Shown here: positions 30,597 through 42,225 of the stretch, piece after piece
How the letters are laid out: each line of letters opens with the position of its first letter
How positions within the stretch are numbered: position 1 is the first letter of the stretch
Origin: Dipteris shenzhenensis
Taxonomy: Eukaryota > Polypodiophyta > Polypodiopsida > Gleicheniales
Length of the DNA: 64,000 bases
Assembly: GCA_047967505.1 (NCBI GenBank)
Contig: CM106538.1
Reading direction: 5' to 3' (one strand)
The notes under the pieces: model-generated
The model's input: the letters and a program-made list of their open reading frames with translations, nothing else
Databases searched by the model: none
What the model was told of the DNA's origin: nothing
Translations under genes and position numbers: made by a program

Positions 30597-31199
30597 TTAT
30601 AACTTATGGGTTCATGTTACATATCAAATCAAATGGCACGGCATGATTTAGATGATTATCATGCATTTTTGCACCAGGCTAGTAAACTTTCACTCATCAA
30701 AATATGAATTTGTGGTGGTCAATTTATTGCATTGGTTGGAATAGTGGGATGTAAGAGTGAATCATTGGGAAGGGATGTTTTGTAGTAACAAAGAGACATG
30801 GGGTTTTTTCCAAGAGTGAATAGAGTTAAAAAGCTAAGCATTTACATATGCATTGAATGTAGATAAATCCATCCAAGGAGTCCTTGTTGGAAATGCCCAC
30901 TTGTGTGGAAGGTTGCATTAATGATCTCAATTACTATGGTGGAAGGAGAGAAATTAATTGCACTGGGTTTGCCTTTGGTACTAATGATGTTTTGGCAACT
31001 AAACATACCAACTCTCTTATGGGTGATGTGAAATTAATATTAGTGGCTTTAAAGTTATACGCATATTTAACCTTCTAGCATTGAGGAAACATATGGACAT
31101 TTGAATCAACAGATGACTTGGTGCTGGAAATGCATTAAAAGGCCGGCCAATGAGACCCCTTAGGATGGTATTATGTCAACACTATTAGTTGAGGTAGAG
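30597..31199. other. No gene recognised
   Basis: AT-rich. One open frame at 30884-31078 (MLEMPTCVEGCINDLNYYGG) is of unknown meaning; it could be part of the LINE upstream region, but I cannot show it. Confidence 0.35.
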
Positions 31200-32071
31200 G
31201 GGATATATGAAGGAAAGTGAGATGGAATGGGCCAACAAACCTCAAGTTCAATGTAGAGAGACATGGCTCAAACTTGGGGACTGCATCTCCAAGTTCTTCT
31301 TTCAATCGGTTAGAATAGAAATATGTTATGGAATCCATTGATAAAGTGATGAATGCAGATGATAAGGTGGAGTCAAAATTTTCGCATATAGCTGCTGTTT
31401 TTTAGAAAGAACTTTCGAAGATAGTCGAAGACTTAGGTATCATGGATGCCCAGTGGGAAAACCAAGTAGATTCCCTTATGCAGGATCTGGGATGCATAAT
31501 TTCTGATGTGCAAAGAGCTAGCTTGGCAAGGAGGAGTTGAAGGTGTCCCTAGATAGTTTGGAAAAAGAAAAAGCTTCCAAGTTTGATGGGTTCACTATTG
31601 AGTTCTTCTCTAACTTCTGGGAATTAATCAAGGAAGATTATGTGGGTATGATTGATGCATCATTTTTTCCAAAAAGGAAATTATCACAAGATGTGAATGC
31701 AAGTTTAATGAAGCTTTTCTCTAGTGTTATCCATTAAAGAGGGAGCCATGGGTCGGCTTGACCTTCGTCGAAGGTCAGTGAGGCAAGGATGCTCGGTTGC
31801 ATTGTTGTTGTTTGCTATTGGTACTGTTACTTTTATTGCTGGAATTAAGAAGGGGTTGGTTCATCATCATATTAAGGGACTCAATATACTCTCAGGTGAG
31901 CAATTGTGCTCCCAATTATTTGCAAATAACATGGTGGCTATGGTTGCCAAGTGCAAGGAGAGTGTGCACAATATTTGTATGGTGCTTGATGATTTTAGTG
32001 CTGGCATATTTTGTCTGCATCCACAACATATTTGGCTTCTATTTGGTGGTTTAAGGAGAGGCTGGAGATAG
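31200..32071 (+). pseudogene. LINE reverse transcriptase, decayed
   Basis: CRETWLKLGDCISKFFFQS (about 31256-31312) matches the LINE linker before RT. SLEKEKASKFDGFTIEFFSNFWELI (31555 on; related LINEs have GKAPGPDGF) marks the first RT block. After a gap the frame at 31724-32071 gives RRSVRQGCSVALLLFAI, the conserved RQG block, and QLFANNMVAMV, where the catalytic YADD/FADD box has become FANN. Both catalytic Asp are thus lost. There are frameshifts at about 31540 and 31730. Reverse transcription at the target site is the family's role; this copy is dead. Confidence 0.85.
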
Positions 32072-32359
32072 AGAACCTGTTTTGAGCCTTTCTCTAGATG
32101 GAATATGGATCAAAATGAAGGTGGCATTATATCCCATGGGATGCATTAAAGGCCTCAAAAGAGGGAGGAGGAGGATTTGAGGTGCTAGATGTAGACAAGA
32201 AGAAGATCTCATTGCTAACTAAGTGGCACCCAAAAATGTTTGAATCTAGTGCTCTGTGGGTGGTGTACACTAAATTGTTTGCTTGTTCTTGGTTAAGATT
32301 TCTTGCTAGGATCTAATCTCTAGAATGGTTGATGCTTGGAAGTAGTGTGGTCAATTGAT

Positions 32360-33080
32360 TTGCTAGAAAGGGAGACCAAGGTTGAGAGGTGATGCCAGCT
32401 TATTTAAAAGTTTGTGGTGGAGTTGGGAAATCCCTATCAACGAGAAGCTAGTTGTATGTGTTGACTTATCTAGAGCAAGAAGTATGCATAACAAGGGTAT
32501 AAGGAGATGGATGCAACCATGGATGCTAAGACATCTGATTGGAACCCAATATATAGAATCAAAGACCAATTTGGCCTCTCAGATAATGAAGCGACTGTTC
32601 TTGTTGAAGTGCTAGATGAAGTCTAGGGTCAATGGCCATCCAACTCGGTTGGCTACTATGGATTGGAGAGTAAGCCAATGGAGGGTGGGCAAAGTGGGCC
32701 TCAAGAAAATTTTTGCTAAAATCATTTATAAAAAGTTAATGGAGGGTGTTTCCTTGTTTAATCATCTCAATGCTAAGTGGAAAGTAAGGAGATATCCTAA
32801 GTGGTGGGGTGATAGGAGAAAGGAGGTGTGGAGAGGGTGTAAATCTGGTAAAGCTAGTTTCTTGCTTTGGAAGATAATGCATATGTGGCTTCCTATGCGA
32901 GGAAGGATTGCCAAGTGGAAAAATGTCAATGCTTGCTACCCATTATGTCGATGGGATCTTGAAAATATACCTCATGTCTTCTGGTCCTCTTTGGTGGAAA
33001 AGAGAGTGTGGAGTAAAATGGTAGACAGTATCAAAGATGTGAGACTAACAGGGGGTTTCAACCTTTGTGCAAAATGGTAG
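32360..33080 (+). pseudogene. LINE C-terminal region with zf-RVT domain
   Basis: One frame from about 32360 to 33080, broken by a TAG at 32613-32615, includes RGDASLFKSLWWSWE and then the zf-RVT module: KASFLLWKIMHMWLPMRGR, CYPLCRWDLENIPHVFW and VEKRVWSKM. The CxxC...H spacing (CYPLC, then IPHVFW) is recognisable. It is coherent over more than 200 codons, better kept than the RT. Further frames to 33521 have no known domain. Confidence 0.8.
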
Positions 33081-33571
33081 CTTGTTTTGCTGGGGGAGAC
33101 TACCAGGATACCGTCCATGCATGTTGGCCCTATATTAGAGCCTCATTTTTTTGGGGCTATGGAATACAAGAAATCAAGTGTACTTTGAGTCAGAAATAGG
33201 CTAGTGGTACCTGGTAGATGTGGCCTCGAGCCATATAAAACTGTTGTTAGCCAATCTTTGCTCCACATTAGGTAAAGTGTCACTGTTTTGCAGCATAGGC
33301 CATGGGTAGATAGCCCATAAACTCGGCCAAACTTTGTGTTATCTTTATTTTTCAAATCTAATACTAAATCTAGCCTATTTTTATTGATTCCCCAAGTATT
33401 CAAAAAGTATTCATGGTCACATTGTAACCCACTAATTGAGGCAACTATAGGGTTACAAAAAATAGAAAAACCTTCCAAAACATTGGAAGCGATATTTCTA
33501 GACTCTAGGATGAAATGTTAAAGGGGGAAAATAGTAAATAGGGTCTATGTTAGAATATCTTCAACACAAAC

Positions 33572-33853
33572 ATGCTTATGTTCATCATAGTGAAGCCTTT
33601 CCATATCCAAGAACCAATTGTAAGTTTTAAGATGGAAAATGATCAAGTGTGTCACTATCCATTTTTTGTTTTTAACAATGGATGGTGTGTTGTAGAGCTT
33701 TATCATTCAAACATTTTACAATGGCAACCTTTCTATATCAAAGAACTAATTGTAAGTTTTAAGATGGAATTTGATTGCGTGTGTCTCTACTTGTTTTTTG
33801 TTTCTAACAATGGATGGTGTGTTGCAGACCTATATCCTCAAAACATTCTATAG
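33572..33853 (+). other. 93-codon frame made of an in-frame 44-residue tandem repeat
   Basis: The frame starts MLMFIIVKPFHIQEPIVSF and contains two copies of a 132-bp unit, with shared words IVSFKME, FFV, NNGWCV and LY. The period is 44 codons, so the frame is preserved across both units. No family is recognised and there is no flanking gene structure. It may be a fragment of a decayed protein or a chance effect of a duplicated non-coding segment. Confidence 0.25.
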
Positions 33854-34358
33854 TGGGAGCACACAACACATCTAATTGGGCTATTGCACATGTACTCCAT
33901 GCTAAGCAAGGGAGTCTTCAGTATGAAGGTTGAACTCCATTAGAATTGAAGAAAATGAAGCTTTTTTTAAGACTTGATATTCATCCTAATTAAGGGGAGT
34001 GTAGAGAAGTATAACACAATCTCTCACCTACCTTTAATAATCCTGAATGGACACTTCCTAGTATAGAGATGAGTGAATCTTATAGAACCTGAATGTTTAA
34101 CAATGTATGATCTACCATAAAACAAAGAATTGGTGTAAGAAATGCCCAATTGAATTGGTTCCTACCATTCCCATGCTATGTAGATTACTTTGCAAACTAT
34201 AAGCAATTAGAAGAAGAACAAGAACATTCACTTATAAGGGCATATATAAGGATTGGTTACTTGAGTTGTTTGATGAAGGGTGGATGAGAAGAAAATACAA
34301 TGCTAAAGACTTGATAAAACATCGAGTAGATTTGGTAAGATTTTCATTTCAATTTATG

Positions 34359-34790
34359 GAGTATTTATAAATTATATCAATGATTTATGATGTTGAGTTT
34401 TTATAATAGATTTACATGGGACTAAGTACTTCCTTGGAAAGTAGAAGTTGTGCATGTCTTTTAAATACCAAATGTGATGATGGAAAAACTTTCACAGGAA
34501 GCTATGGATATGTACTTACAAGATGGGAGATCTATTCCATGAGTTCAATTAAATATTTCTCATTATGGGCATGCCAACCTCATGTTGGAAGAAGTGGATG
34601 TGGCAACAGTAACCCCTCCATAATTTATTGAGTATTTATTATAAATCACATCTAGGATTTATGATGTCACATATTTTAAAAATAGATGTACACGAGAGCA
34701 AAAACTTCATTGGAAAATAGAGTTTGTGTATGCCTCCTCTTACATAGCAAATGTGGTGATGGAAGAACCTTTCATGGGAGAGAGAGAGAG
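34359..34790. repeat. Tandem duplication, 271-bp period
   Basis: gagtatttat...ggatttatgatg starts at 34359 and again at 34630, followed in both by acttc-attggaaaatag and caaatgtgatgatgga-like words. A short (GA)n run ends the second copy. Confidence 0.75.
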
Positions 34791-35640
34791 AGAGAAAGAG
34801 GGAGACATAGAGAGAATTTTTTGATGTTTCATAGTTATTTTTTGAGATAAGTCTTTCATTTTTAAAAAAGAATTGGGTTTTCAAGTATATATAATCTTTT
34901 CACCACCATTGATAGTTTCCTCATTTCACACCACTCTTGCAACTTTGCTTACTTGCTTGACATCTCTACTGTATTTCCCCAGTTCACACCAGTTTTATTT
35001 GTAGTGATGGATTTCTTTAGAGCAGGATTGGAATATTGGATGTTATCAAAACCAAATCCATAGCTTTGAGTTACCAAAACTACCCAATCTCTTGCAAATC
35101 AATAAAACTAGGTGAAACCTTATGATCCTTCCTTCCTATTGATCATCCCTCCCTTTAATTTTGCGATAGGTATTGATCTTGGGTAAACATTATAGAAATA
35201 TGATGCAGTAGAGAGATCATTTGATGACAATGATAGTACAATAACCAAAGAATAGACACAATAGAGTAGAATAAAAATTTTGTATCAGATATAACTACTG
35301 GTGCTGTCCACCCATGCGCTCTTCAATAGGGCTTTGATGGCGATCTAGACAGCAGACTCTGGATGGAGATGCAGACTTGAGATAGGGGCATTGGCATTCG
35401 ATGTTGAGGCTTGAGAAGTGGCATCCTTATATAGCCCTTCTAGTAGACTGATTCCACCACATTGGTGGGCTGGCGGTGACATGCATATTGACTTAGCACA
35501 TTGTGTAACTAAGTGTGAGGATGGTGGCACATGCTTGCTTGAATTTTGCCACTGGGCAAAGACCATTCACCACCGATCATGCATGCATAAGCAAATTCAC
35601 ACGCGAATGCTCACGTGCATGCAACGAAGGACATACCATA
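34791..35640. other. No gene seen
   Basis: AT-rich spacer. Short open frames around 35345-35720 lack any recognisable motif. Confidence 0.4.
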
Positions 35641-35760
35641 GCAGGTCGGGGCCTATCGGTAGGCCTCAAACCCTGCCACCTACTAGGGGCATTGCCCCCG
35701 AACCCTTGCTGGGGGCCTAAGATTGGGGGCACTACCCCCGAATCCCCAAGGAGTATGTTG
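35640..35760. repeat. GC-rich self-complementary stretch
   Basis: Repeats of ggggcattgcccccgaaccc and gggggcactacccccgaatcc, able to fold on themselves. It stands out from the AT-rich surroundings. Function unknown. Confidence 0.6.
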
Positions 35761-35889
35761 TTCCTTCTACCAACTCCTAACCATCAAACGGTTACCTGAG
35801 ACCTCATCTAGTGTCAAAAGTAGAATCCTACCAATGTCCAGTGCTCACACCATGGCTTCTCCTCATAATGGGGGCCTTACAAAAGGGCA

Positions 35890-36076
35890 CTATGGAGCAT
35901 TAGTGGCTACATATGAAAGGTGGGCATTGCACATAAACCCAAAAGCATTTGCTTGGGTGTAGCCAATCACAGAACTATTTTTGGGGCCATTTTGGGGCCG
36001 CGACGCGAGGTGCTCTTGGGTGAGATTTTGAATTTTACGTGGACGCGTGCTCTCGTAAAAAATTTCCCGATGTCAT
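35890..36076 (+). repeat. Right member of the inverted dispersed-repeat pair
   Basis: Matches the reverse complement of 29935-30110 (see there). It contains gggccattttggggccg, itself partly palindromic. Confidence 0.75.
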
Positions 36077-36088
36077 GATACTACACTT

Positions 36089-36500
36089 GCATAATAATGA
36101 GATGCAATCTATTTATTTTGAACACCACAAAGCTCAACACATGGCAACTTTGCACTTCATCGTGCATCTCTACACTGCTTCATGCATCGCAATCTCTGGC
36201 TTGACCACCACCTGTCATTGCACAGCCTTTTGCTGCAGCTTTGCCACCTATCACTAGGTAGTGCACCCATGCAGATCATGAAAATTCAAGGTTGGCTTGG
36301 AGAGACCACCGTGCTGGTTCTTGGCATAATAATGAGACATAATCTATCATTCTGAACACCGTCAAAGTGTAGTCTCTCGCCTGACCACTTGTCATCGCCT
36401 AGCATTTTGCAGCAACTTTTCCACCTATCACCAGGAAACGCTCCCATGTGGATCAGGAAAATTAAAGGTTGGCCATTGCATTGGTTCTTGGAGTTATGGC
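36089..36500. repeat. Tandem duplication, 235-bp period
   Basis: gcataataatgaga starts at 36089 and 36324. Later shared words are tgaacacc, ttttgcagcaact-like and ccacctatcac. Trailing partial units with accgtgttggttcttggagttat continue to about 36600. Confidence 0.8.
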
Positions 36501-36648
36501 TCCGTTACCTATTTTTACTTATTATAGGAGGAGATCTATGACAACCACCGCATTGGCAAACAAAAGGATATCCATGACAGCCACCGTGTTGGTTCTTGGA
36601 GTTATATATCAGTGCACCAAAGAAAATGTATTTCCTTGTTCAACCAAG

Positions 36649-36815
36649 GAAAATGCAATTGATGATATGGCCCTTGAGGGGTCCCCTTTAGGGCAAGGGC
36701 CATATCGACATGCCATATCTATATAGTGGCATCTTGGATATTGTATAATGCATGTTGATATGGCCCTTGCCACTAGAGGGGACCCCTCAAGGGCCATATC
36801 ATCAATTGCATTTTC
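36649..36815. repeat. Long inverted repeat, ~65-bp arms, 36-bp spacer
   Basis: Arms 36649-36713 and 36750-36815 are reverse complements with only a few differences. The outer end is gaaaatgcaattgatgatat and the middle ggcccttgaggggtcccc. No clear target duplication flanks it. It could be a small MITE or a hairpin-RNA locus. Confidence 0.9.
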
Positions 36816-38219
36816 TAAAAGTTCAATTGTATTTTTCTATATGTATCTCCATGCAACCACAATGGTGGGTTGTTGGAGCTAATTTAGTGCTATTTTGGTC
36901 CTAAACCAAGGAAATTGTAGTCCTACTTTACTAGTATTTTAGTCCTTGTTGCAATAAATCCTAAATGAGGGCAAAAGTATTTTGAGCCATCGTGGTGACT
37001 ACCAGTGGTGCCATCCAGATAATCAACTACAATTCATCGAGTAAAAATTGAGCAAAAGAGATTACATCTACATCCAATAATAGGTTTTATAAATTTTAAC
37101 AATGACTTATACTGAGCAAAAATTAAACAAAAGATCTTACATTTATAAAAATTCAACAATTGCTGAGAGCCTTAGAGGCCACCAAAACATTACATCTAGC
37201 AACCATAACCACTCAGTAATAGCCATTGCTGAGTGGTTTATATAAAAGTTAACAATAGTACATACTGAGAGCCTCAAATTGACCAAAAGAGATTACATAA
37301 ATGTAAAACTAAGCAATTGTTGAGAGACTTGGAGACCAACTTATATTACATCTAGTGAGCCGAAAGATTGCTTAGAGCCTTAGAGGCCAACAGATTACAT
37401 CCATCCATTGCTGAAAGGTTATGAGCCTTATTGAGCAAGAGGATATTTGTACAACTCAGTATTGCTGCTAGCGCAACTTATTGCATTCAAATTTTTGGGG
37501 GAGCCAATGGAGGAGACGATGGAGAGGCTGAAGACCATGCACATTGCCAGGACTCAGATTACGCCCCCCCCAACAAGAGGAGAGTACTCTCCTATGAAAA
37601 TCCTGAGCGCTTAGTCAACGTCTAGGGGGAATCCATACAACACAGTCATATAGAGGCCCTTTGTGCACATGTCATCCATGCTGGTGACATGCAGATGTGG
37701 GGGGAATCGACTGGGGGAATGAAGAGTGTCCAAAAGAGCTAGCATTTCTAGTCCTCCAGAGTGCAACACAATCGTCTTATATAAGAAGGCAGATAACATT
37801 GGGATCACGTTGCATCAAGGGGTGGCGGTAGTAGTTACAATAGGCATGGTGAAGATGAGTGGGTGAGTAATGGAGCGGATGAGCAGGGGAGCAGATGAGT
37901 GATGAGAGTTGGAGGAGGGAGCATGGAGCAAAGTAGAGTAGGGACATAAGAGAGTTGGAGGAGAGTGTGTGGAAAGCAAAATAGAAGAGTATGTGGAGCA
38001 AAGTAGTAGAGCAGGGGCGAATGAGAGCAATGTAGAAAAATGCCAAATGCCATGGATCTTATATATTATAAAGTTCAAGTCACCCTGGTGGCTGGAGCCC
38101 CGGTGTTCCATACATATTAATTGCAAGCCACCATGGTGGATGGTAATTAGATGCCGGCTTGATGGAATCTTAGGCGCCACCCTATATGCCACCTTGCCAT
38201 TAACAGCAATGGAAATTAA
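36816..38219. other. No gene recognised
   Basis: AT-rich with repeated words (attgctgag, gccttagaggcc, gattacat). 37850-38000 is purine-rich. Some frames (37431-37625) lack motifs. Confidence 0.4.
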
Positions 38220-38930
38220 TTTTATGATGTGGTTGGTAATCATGAAGCAGATGCCCGTTGGTGGTAACTAGCATTGTGGTGGTTGGTAATTAACTACTGC
38301 TAGCCCAATGGGATCTTAGCCACGACTGACATGGCTGATGAGAGTCACCACCACCGAGTAGTACAATTACCACAAACATAAATCATGAAGCCTAATCACC
38401 TCTATTCACTCATTACCATGCAGTCTATTGACCGTGCAAGCCCAATGATTACTGGTAATTAACTGTACTCTAATGATCATGCAAGATCGATGGTGGTAAC
38501 TAGCAAGTGAGTAATTGTGGGCCACTACGGAGGCTGGTAATTAACTGGCAGCCCAGTGGAATCTTAGCCACCACAAATGTGATTGATGAGAGCCACCACC
38601 ACCGGGCAATAATTACCACAAAAGTAAATCATGAAGACTAATCACCTCTTACCATGCACTCTACTAAGCATGCAAGCCTAATAACTAGTAATTTATTGCA
38701 CTCTACTAATCATGCATGCAAGCCCGGTGTTGATAACTAGCCCGATAGTGGTATTTGGCAGGTGAGTGATTGCAGCCCACTGTCTTAGCCGCCACCACAG
38801 ACGTGGTTGGTACTCTGATATGCCACCATTAGTGGAAGATGGCAGTAATTACCACAAACATAAATCATGAAGCCTAATCAGCTCTAATCACTCATTACCA
38901 TCCAAGGTAGTATTGCCACCTTGAATTAAT
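38220..38930. repeat. Three tandem units of ~240 bp
   Basis: The word aattaccacaaacataaatcatgaag (or close variants) occurs at 38365, 38611 and 38847. Shared flanking words include ccaccaccac, ggtaattaact and cttagcc. Non-coding. Confidence 0.85.
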
Positions 38931-38976
38931 CAAAATTTGGGCCAAGCATCATGGTGGCTCTCACCTTGATAGTTCC

Positions 38977-39155
38977 TTGTAGTAATCGAGCTACAAACTT
39001 ACACCTCTACTATTCCATTCCCTTCAGTGTTTTGTCTTATATCCCTCTCAACCGTTTCTTTCTCCCTTGTAGTTTGACTACAAACTTAAGCCTCCACTAT
39101 TCCATTCTCTTCACTAATCCATCTTCTATCCCTCTCGACCGTTTCTTTCTCCCTT
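38977..39155. repeat. Tandem duplication, 90-bp period
   Basis: ttgtagt...ctacaaactta starts at 38977 and 39067, each ending ccgtttctttctccc. Confidence 0.85.
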
Positions 39156-39199
39156 GAACTCTTCCTGCAACTTCTATCCCTCTTTTCTACCCTCTCATA

Positions 39200-40860
39200 A
39201 TGGATCCCCCTAAACACACCGAGCTCCAAAACATGGCTGCATAATTGGAAAGCTCCTCACATGATCTTTCCTCCCCCCTTGAATAGTTCGGGAGCTCTTC
39301 ACACAATCTTTCCTTCCCCTCTACAGCACAATGCTAGAGTCTCTCCTCTCCTGATCTTAAAATCATGACATCTAGGAGCTCCTCACTCACTCTTAAAGCC
39401 CAATTTGGATGCTTCATCAACTTCACTAGGTTGGTATAAGAGGTGAACATGAAGAAGGGACAACTAGTCTATCAAGGTCAGAAGATTACCATCACTAAAA
39501 GCATGATTGAAAATGTGCTAGGCATTCCTAGAGGAAATTTGCAAGCACACTTCTTCAAGAAGCAGTGGAAGAGACATGATATTCTAGATGTATACCCCAA
39601 TGCTCACATTAGTAAAGATGGCAGAGTCAAGCTTTCTATCTTGCCAACAATGAACCTCCAAGGTGTGCTAAAGAATACAATGCACTTCTTTCCTAATACA
39701 AGAGGAATCGTGAAGTTGTGGCAGGTTCAAGTAGCAGTAGAGAAATAGAAAGTACATGATGTCTATTTCTCAAGGGCGATCTCGAAGAGCGTGATAACCA
39801 ACTTGAATAATTGCATGGATGGCAAATCCAAATTGTCAACCTAGTCTGCTAGAGTTGCAATAGACCTGATGACATCCACCCTCAAAGGGATTTTGAGCAA
39901 TACGATAAGAAGATGTCTCAGAAGGTGACTTTTCTAGAAGAGAAAGCCACTGATGTAGCAAAGGTAGCACAACTTGAGAAAATTCTTAGGGAGGGTGTAG
40001 AAGCCATGGTAGACGAGGCAAAAGCGAGGGCCTTGTAGGAACGAGAGCAAGCTGAGGCCACTGCAAAAATGGTCAACATGGCATAGAAGAGAAGAAGAAG
40101 AGAAGCACATCAAGGAGCTTTGGGATAGGCTTAAAGAAGTCAGAATTGATGGGGACATCATAGACAAGGAGCTAGCAATGATGCGAAAGGATCTTGAAGA
40201 TCAGAGAGCCAAAAAGGAGGCTCTTTACAAATAGATCTACAACATGTAGAATGCATTGAACACTGAAAAAGATCTAATGATGGAGGAGCTGAAAAGGGAG
40301 AATGCAAAAACCAGAGCGGTGATGTAGGAGCTACAAGAGAGCTTCAAGGCCAAGAAGGATGCAGCAAAGAGTAGCCATGGTGGAGAAGACAATGAGGCAA
40401 CTCTCAAGGCTAGGAAGGATGCAGAGAGCAACCACAAGGGATCAAGTTGTAGCAACCATAGTGGGGGTTATTATCTAGAAACACTTTTGGAAGTTCAAAG
40501 ATTAAGCTACAAGACCCTGCAACAAGATTACAATAGGGTTGTGCACGAGCTTGCAATGGCTTTTGAAAGTTTTGAAAAGCAGTTTGTCGTCACATGAGAG
40601 AATTTGAAACAAGAGTGGAAGTCTTGGAAATGGCCCATGTTGATGTTTTTGAGCAATTTAAGCAGTTTCAAGAGATGCTGAGGGAATCGGATGAAGCTAT
40701 TGCATGGAGTGAGCAAAGAGTGGAGAAGATGAAAGAGAACATCCACAGCCTTAGGATGAGGGAGGATGCAATCAAGAAGAAAATTCATGATGTATTGAGA
40801 AAGACTGTGGTATTGTTGGCCGCAATAGTTAAATTGGATGCATATCATGTTATGTAGCAG
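39200..40860 (+). pseudogene. Gag-like coiled-coil remnant of an LTR element
   Basis: From an ATG near 39199 (MDPPKHTELQNMAA) frames continue to MNMKKGQLVYQGQKITITK and SMIENVLGIPRGNLQ (39443-39748); the VLGIPRG word parallels the FGLP word in the 8.4-12.2 kb element. Then come long Glu/Lys/Ala-rich stretches (EKATDVAKVAQLEKILREG, EAMVDEAKARAL) and another at 40594-40857 (FEQFKQFQEMLRESDEAIAW). Stops inside include TAG after ARAL and at several other points. The picture is a decayed coiled-coil structural protein of a LARD-like element. No pol motif or LTR was found. Confidence 0.5.
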
Positions 40861-41459
40861 GGTACGAAATACATGGTCTACCATACCCCCATCATAGATG
40901 ACTACATGATCCGATGGCCTACGTGCTACCACCTTGTGCATGCTTTTTGATTTGGGAGTTTGTGCATGCAAGATCGATATGTAGAATATGTCATTTGCCA
41001 TGGACACATCAAATGTGCCTGCTATAGCTATCTATGATGAGAAAGTAGATGCTATAGCTCAATTTGCCATTTGGGCAAAAATTGCAAGCTCCTTGTCTTG
41101 AAGAAGGCCAAGCCTTAGCTTGATTATGCGAAGAAAAGAAGCTTGAAGGGAGGAAACAACCCCCTTCAGGAAAGGAGCAAGAAGGGCCAAGCCTACAACT
41201 ATGGAGCTCAAAGCAAGGAAAGAGGAAGCAACATGAAGGGAGGGGATGAGCCGTGAAGGGAGGAACCAACCCCCTTCAATAAAGGAACAAGGAGGGCTGA
41301 GCCTGCAACAATCAAGGAGCTCAAAAAGGCAACTTGCTCAAAGCAATGTGGAACTAGCCCCTTGAAGGAAAGGATTCTTTGAGATGTAATCTATTGAATT
41401 ATTAATGCTCTCCAAAGTTTACTTGGGCAATGTATCTATTTTAGGATAGGATAACACAA
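40861..41459. other. No gene seen
   Basis: Contains a short repeated word aagggaggaa-caacccccttca at about 41147 and 41257. No coding support. Confidence 0.45.
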
Positions 41460-41620
41460 CTACCACCTGTGCAGTGGTTGGTCACCAGTATGGTGGTTGG
41501 CACTAGGAATATAACAGCCACTAGCATGGTGGAAGCGCTTCTATTATTATTATTACAAGATGAATGGCATACAATTCATTCATTTAGGAATTGTGGATTA
41601 ATTATGGGATGTCATATTTC
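41460..41620 (+). repeat. Dispersed repeat with ggtggttgg words, member 1
   Basis: Shares gcttctattatta, ttacaagatgaatggcatacaa and tcattcatttaggaattgtgg with 52610-52690, and part of it with 42840-42896. Probably an old dispersed element. Confidence 0.7.
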
Positions 41621-41795
41621 TCAATGTGAGTGCAGTTGTTTATATGCATTATCCAACCACTTTATTTCAAAATTTCAACTCAGTTTAATCGAAATCTTTC
41701 GTCTTACATTATGGTCCTTGGCATGTCAAAGGGCACTATCTTGTCACATAGCTGAGAAAACACCACTTCAATCACTTTGAAAATGTTTTAATATT

Positions 41796-41854
41796 GCATA
41801 TACATACATATACATATACATACACATACACATACATATACATACATGCATGCA

Positions 41855-41888
<34 letters not shown>
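41796..41888. repeat. (ATAC)n/(ATAT)n microsatellite
   Basis: Run of acat, atac and catg tetramers. A further TA-rich run lies at 42146-42175. Confidence 0.95.
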
Positions 41889-41889
<1 letters not shown>

Positions 41890-41930
41890 GGCAAGAGAAC
41901 ACTCTGAGTTTGGAAAGTGTCAAAATAGGC

Positions 41931-42225
41931 CAATGACCATAATGTCAGACCGAATATCTACATATATCTATATGTCTATATATATCCAATATTATAGATG
42001 AAGTGATCCAAGTGATGTTGTAAAAAGTTCCAAATTGATTGAGGTGATGTTGTACAAAGCTCTAAAGTGATTGATGTGATCCTTTGACAGGACAAGGACC
42101 ATAATGTCAGACAAAAGATTTTGAATACCTATATACATCTATAAGTATATATATGTATATATATATATATCCAATTTTATAAATATTTCCAAAGTGATCA
42201 AAGCGATGTTATAGAAAGATTGCTA
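41931..42225. repeat. Tandem duplication, ~175-bp period
   Basis: gaccataatgtcagac occurs at about 41936 and 42108, each followed by tatatcta-rich DNA and atatccaat-tta. Confidence 0.75.

Larger units (their letters stand above)
31200..33521 (+). mobile_element. L1-like LINE remnant (RT and zf-RVT parts)
   Basis: The order of remnants (connection region, RT, zf-RVT) on one strand fits the 3' two-thirds of a plant L1-like ORF2. No endonuclease is evident upstream and no poly(A) tail was seen. It lies between the members of the inverted repeat pair at 29935 and 35890. Confidence 0.8.

Noticed and set aside
35640-35760. rRNA or plastid-derived fragment
   Set aside because: The GC-rich words do not match any rRNA or plastid gene I can recall; only a short patch is involved.
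38977-39155. Open frame in the 90-bp duplication as a gene
   Set aside because: Low complexity, no motif, explained by tandem duplication.
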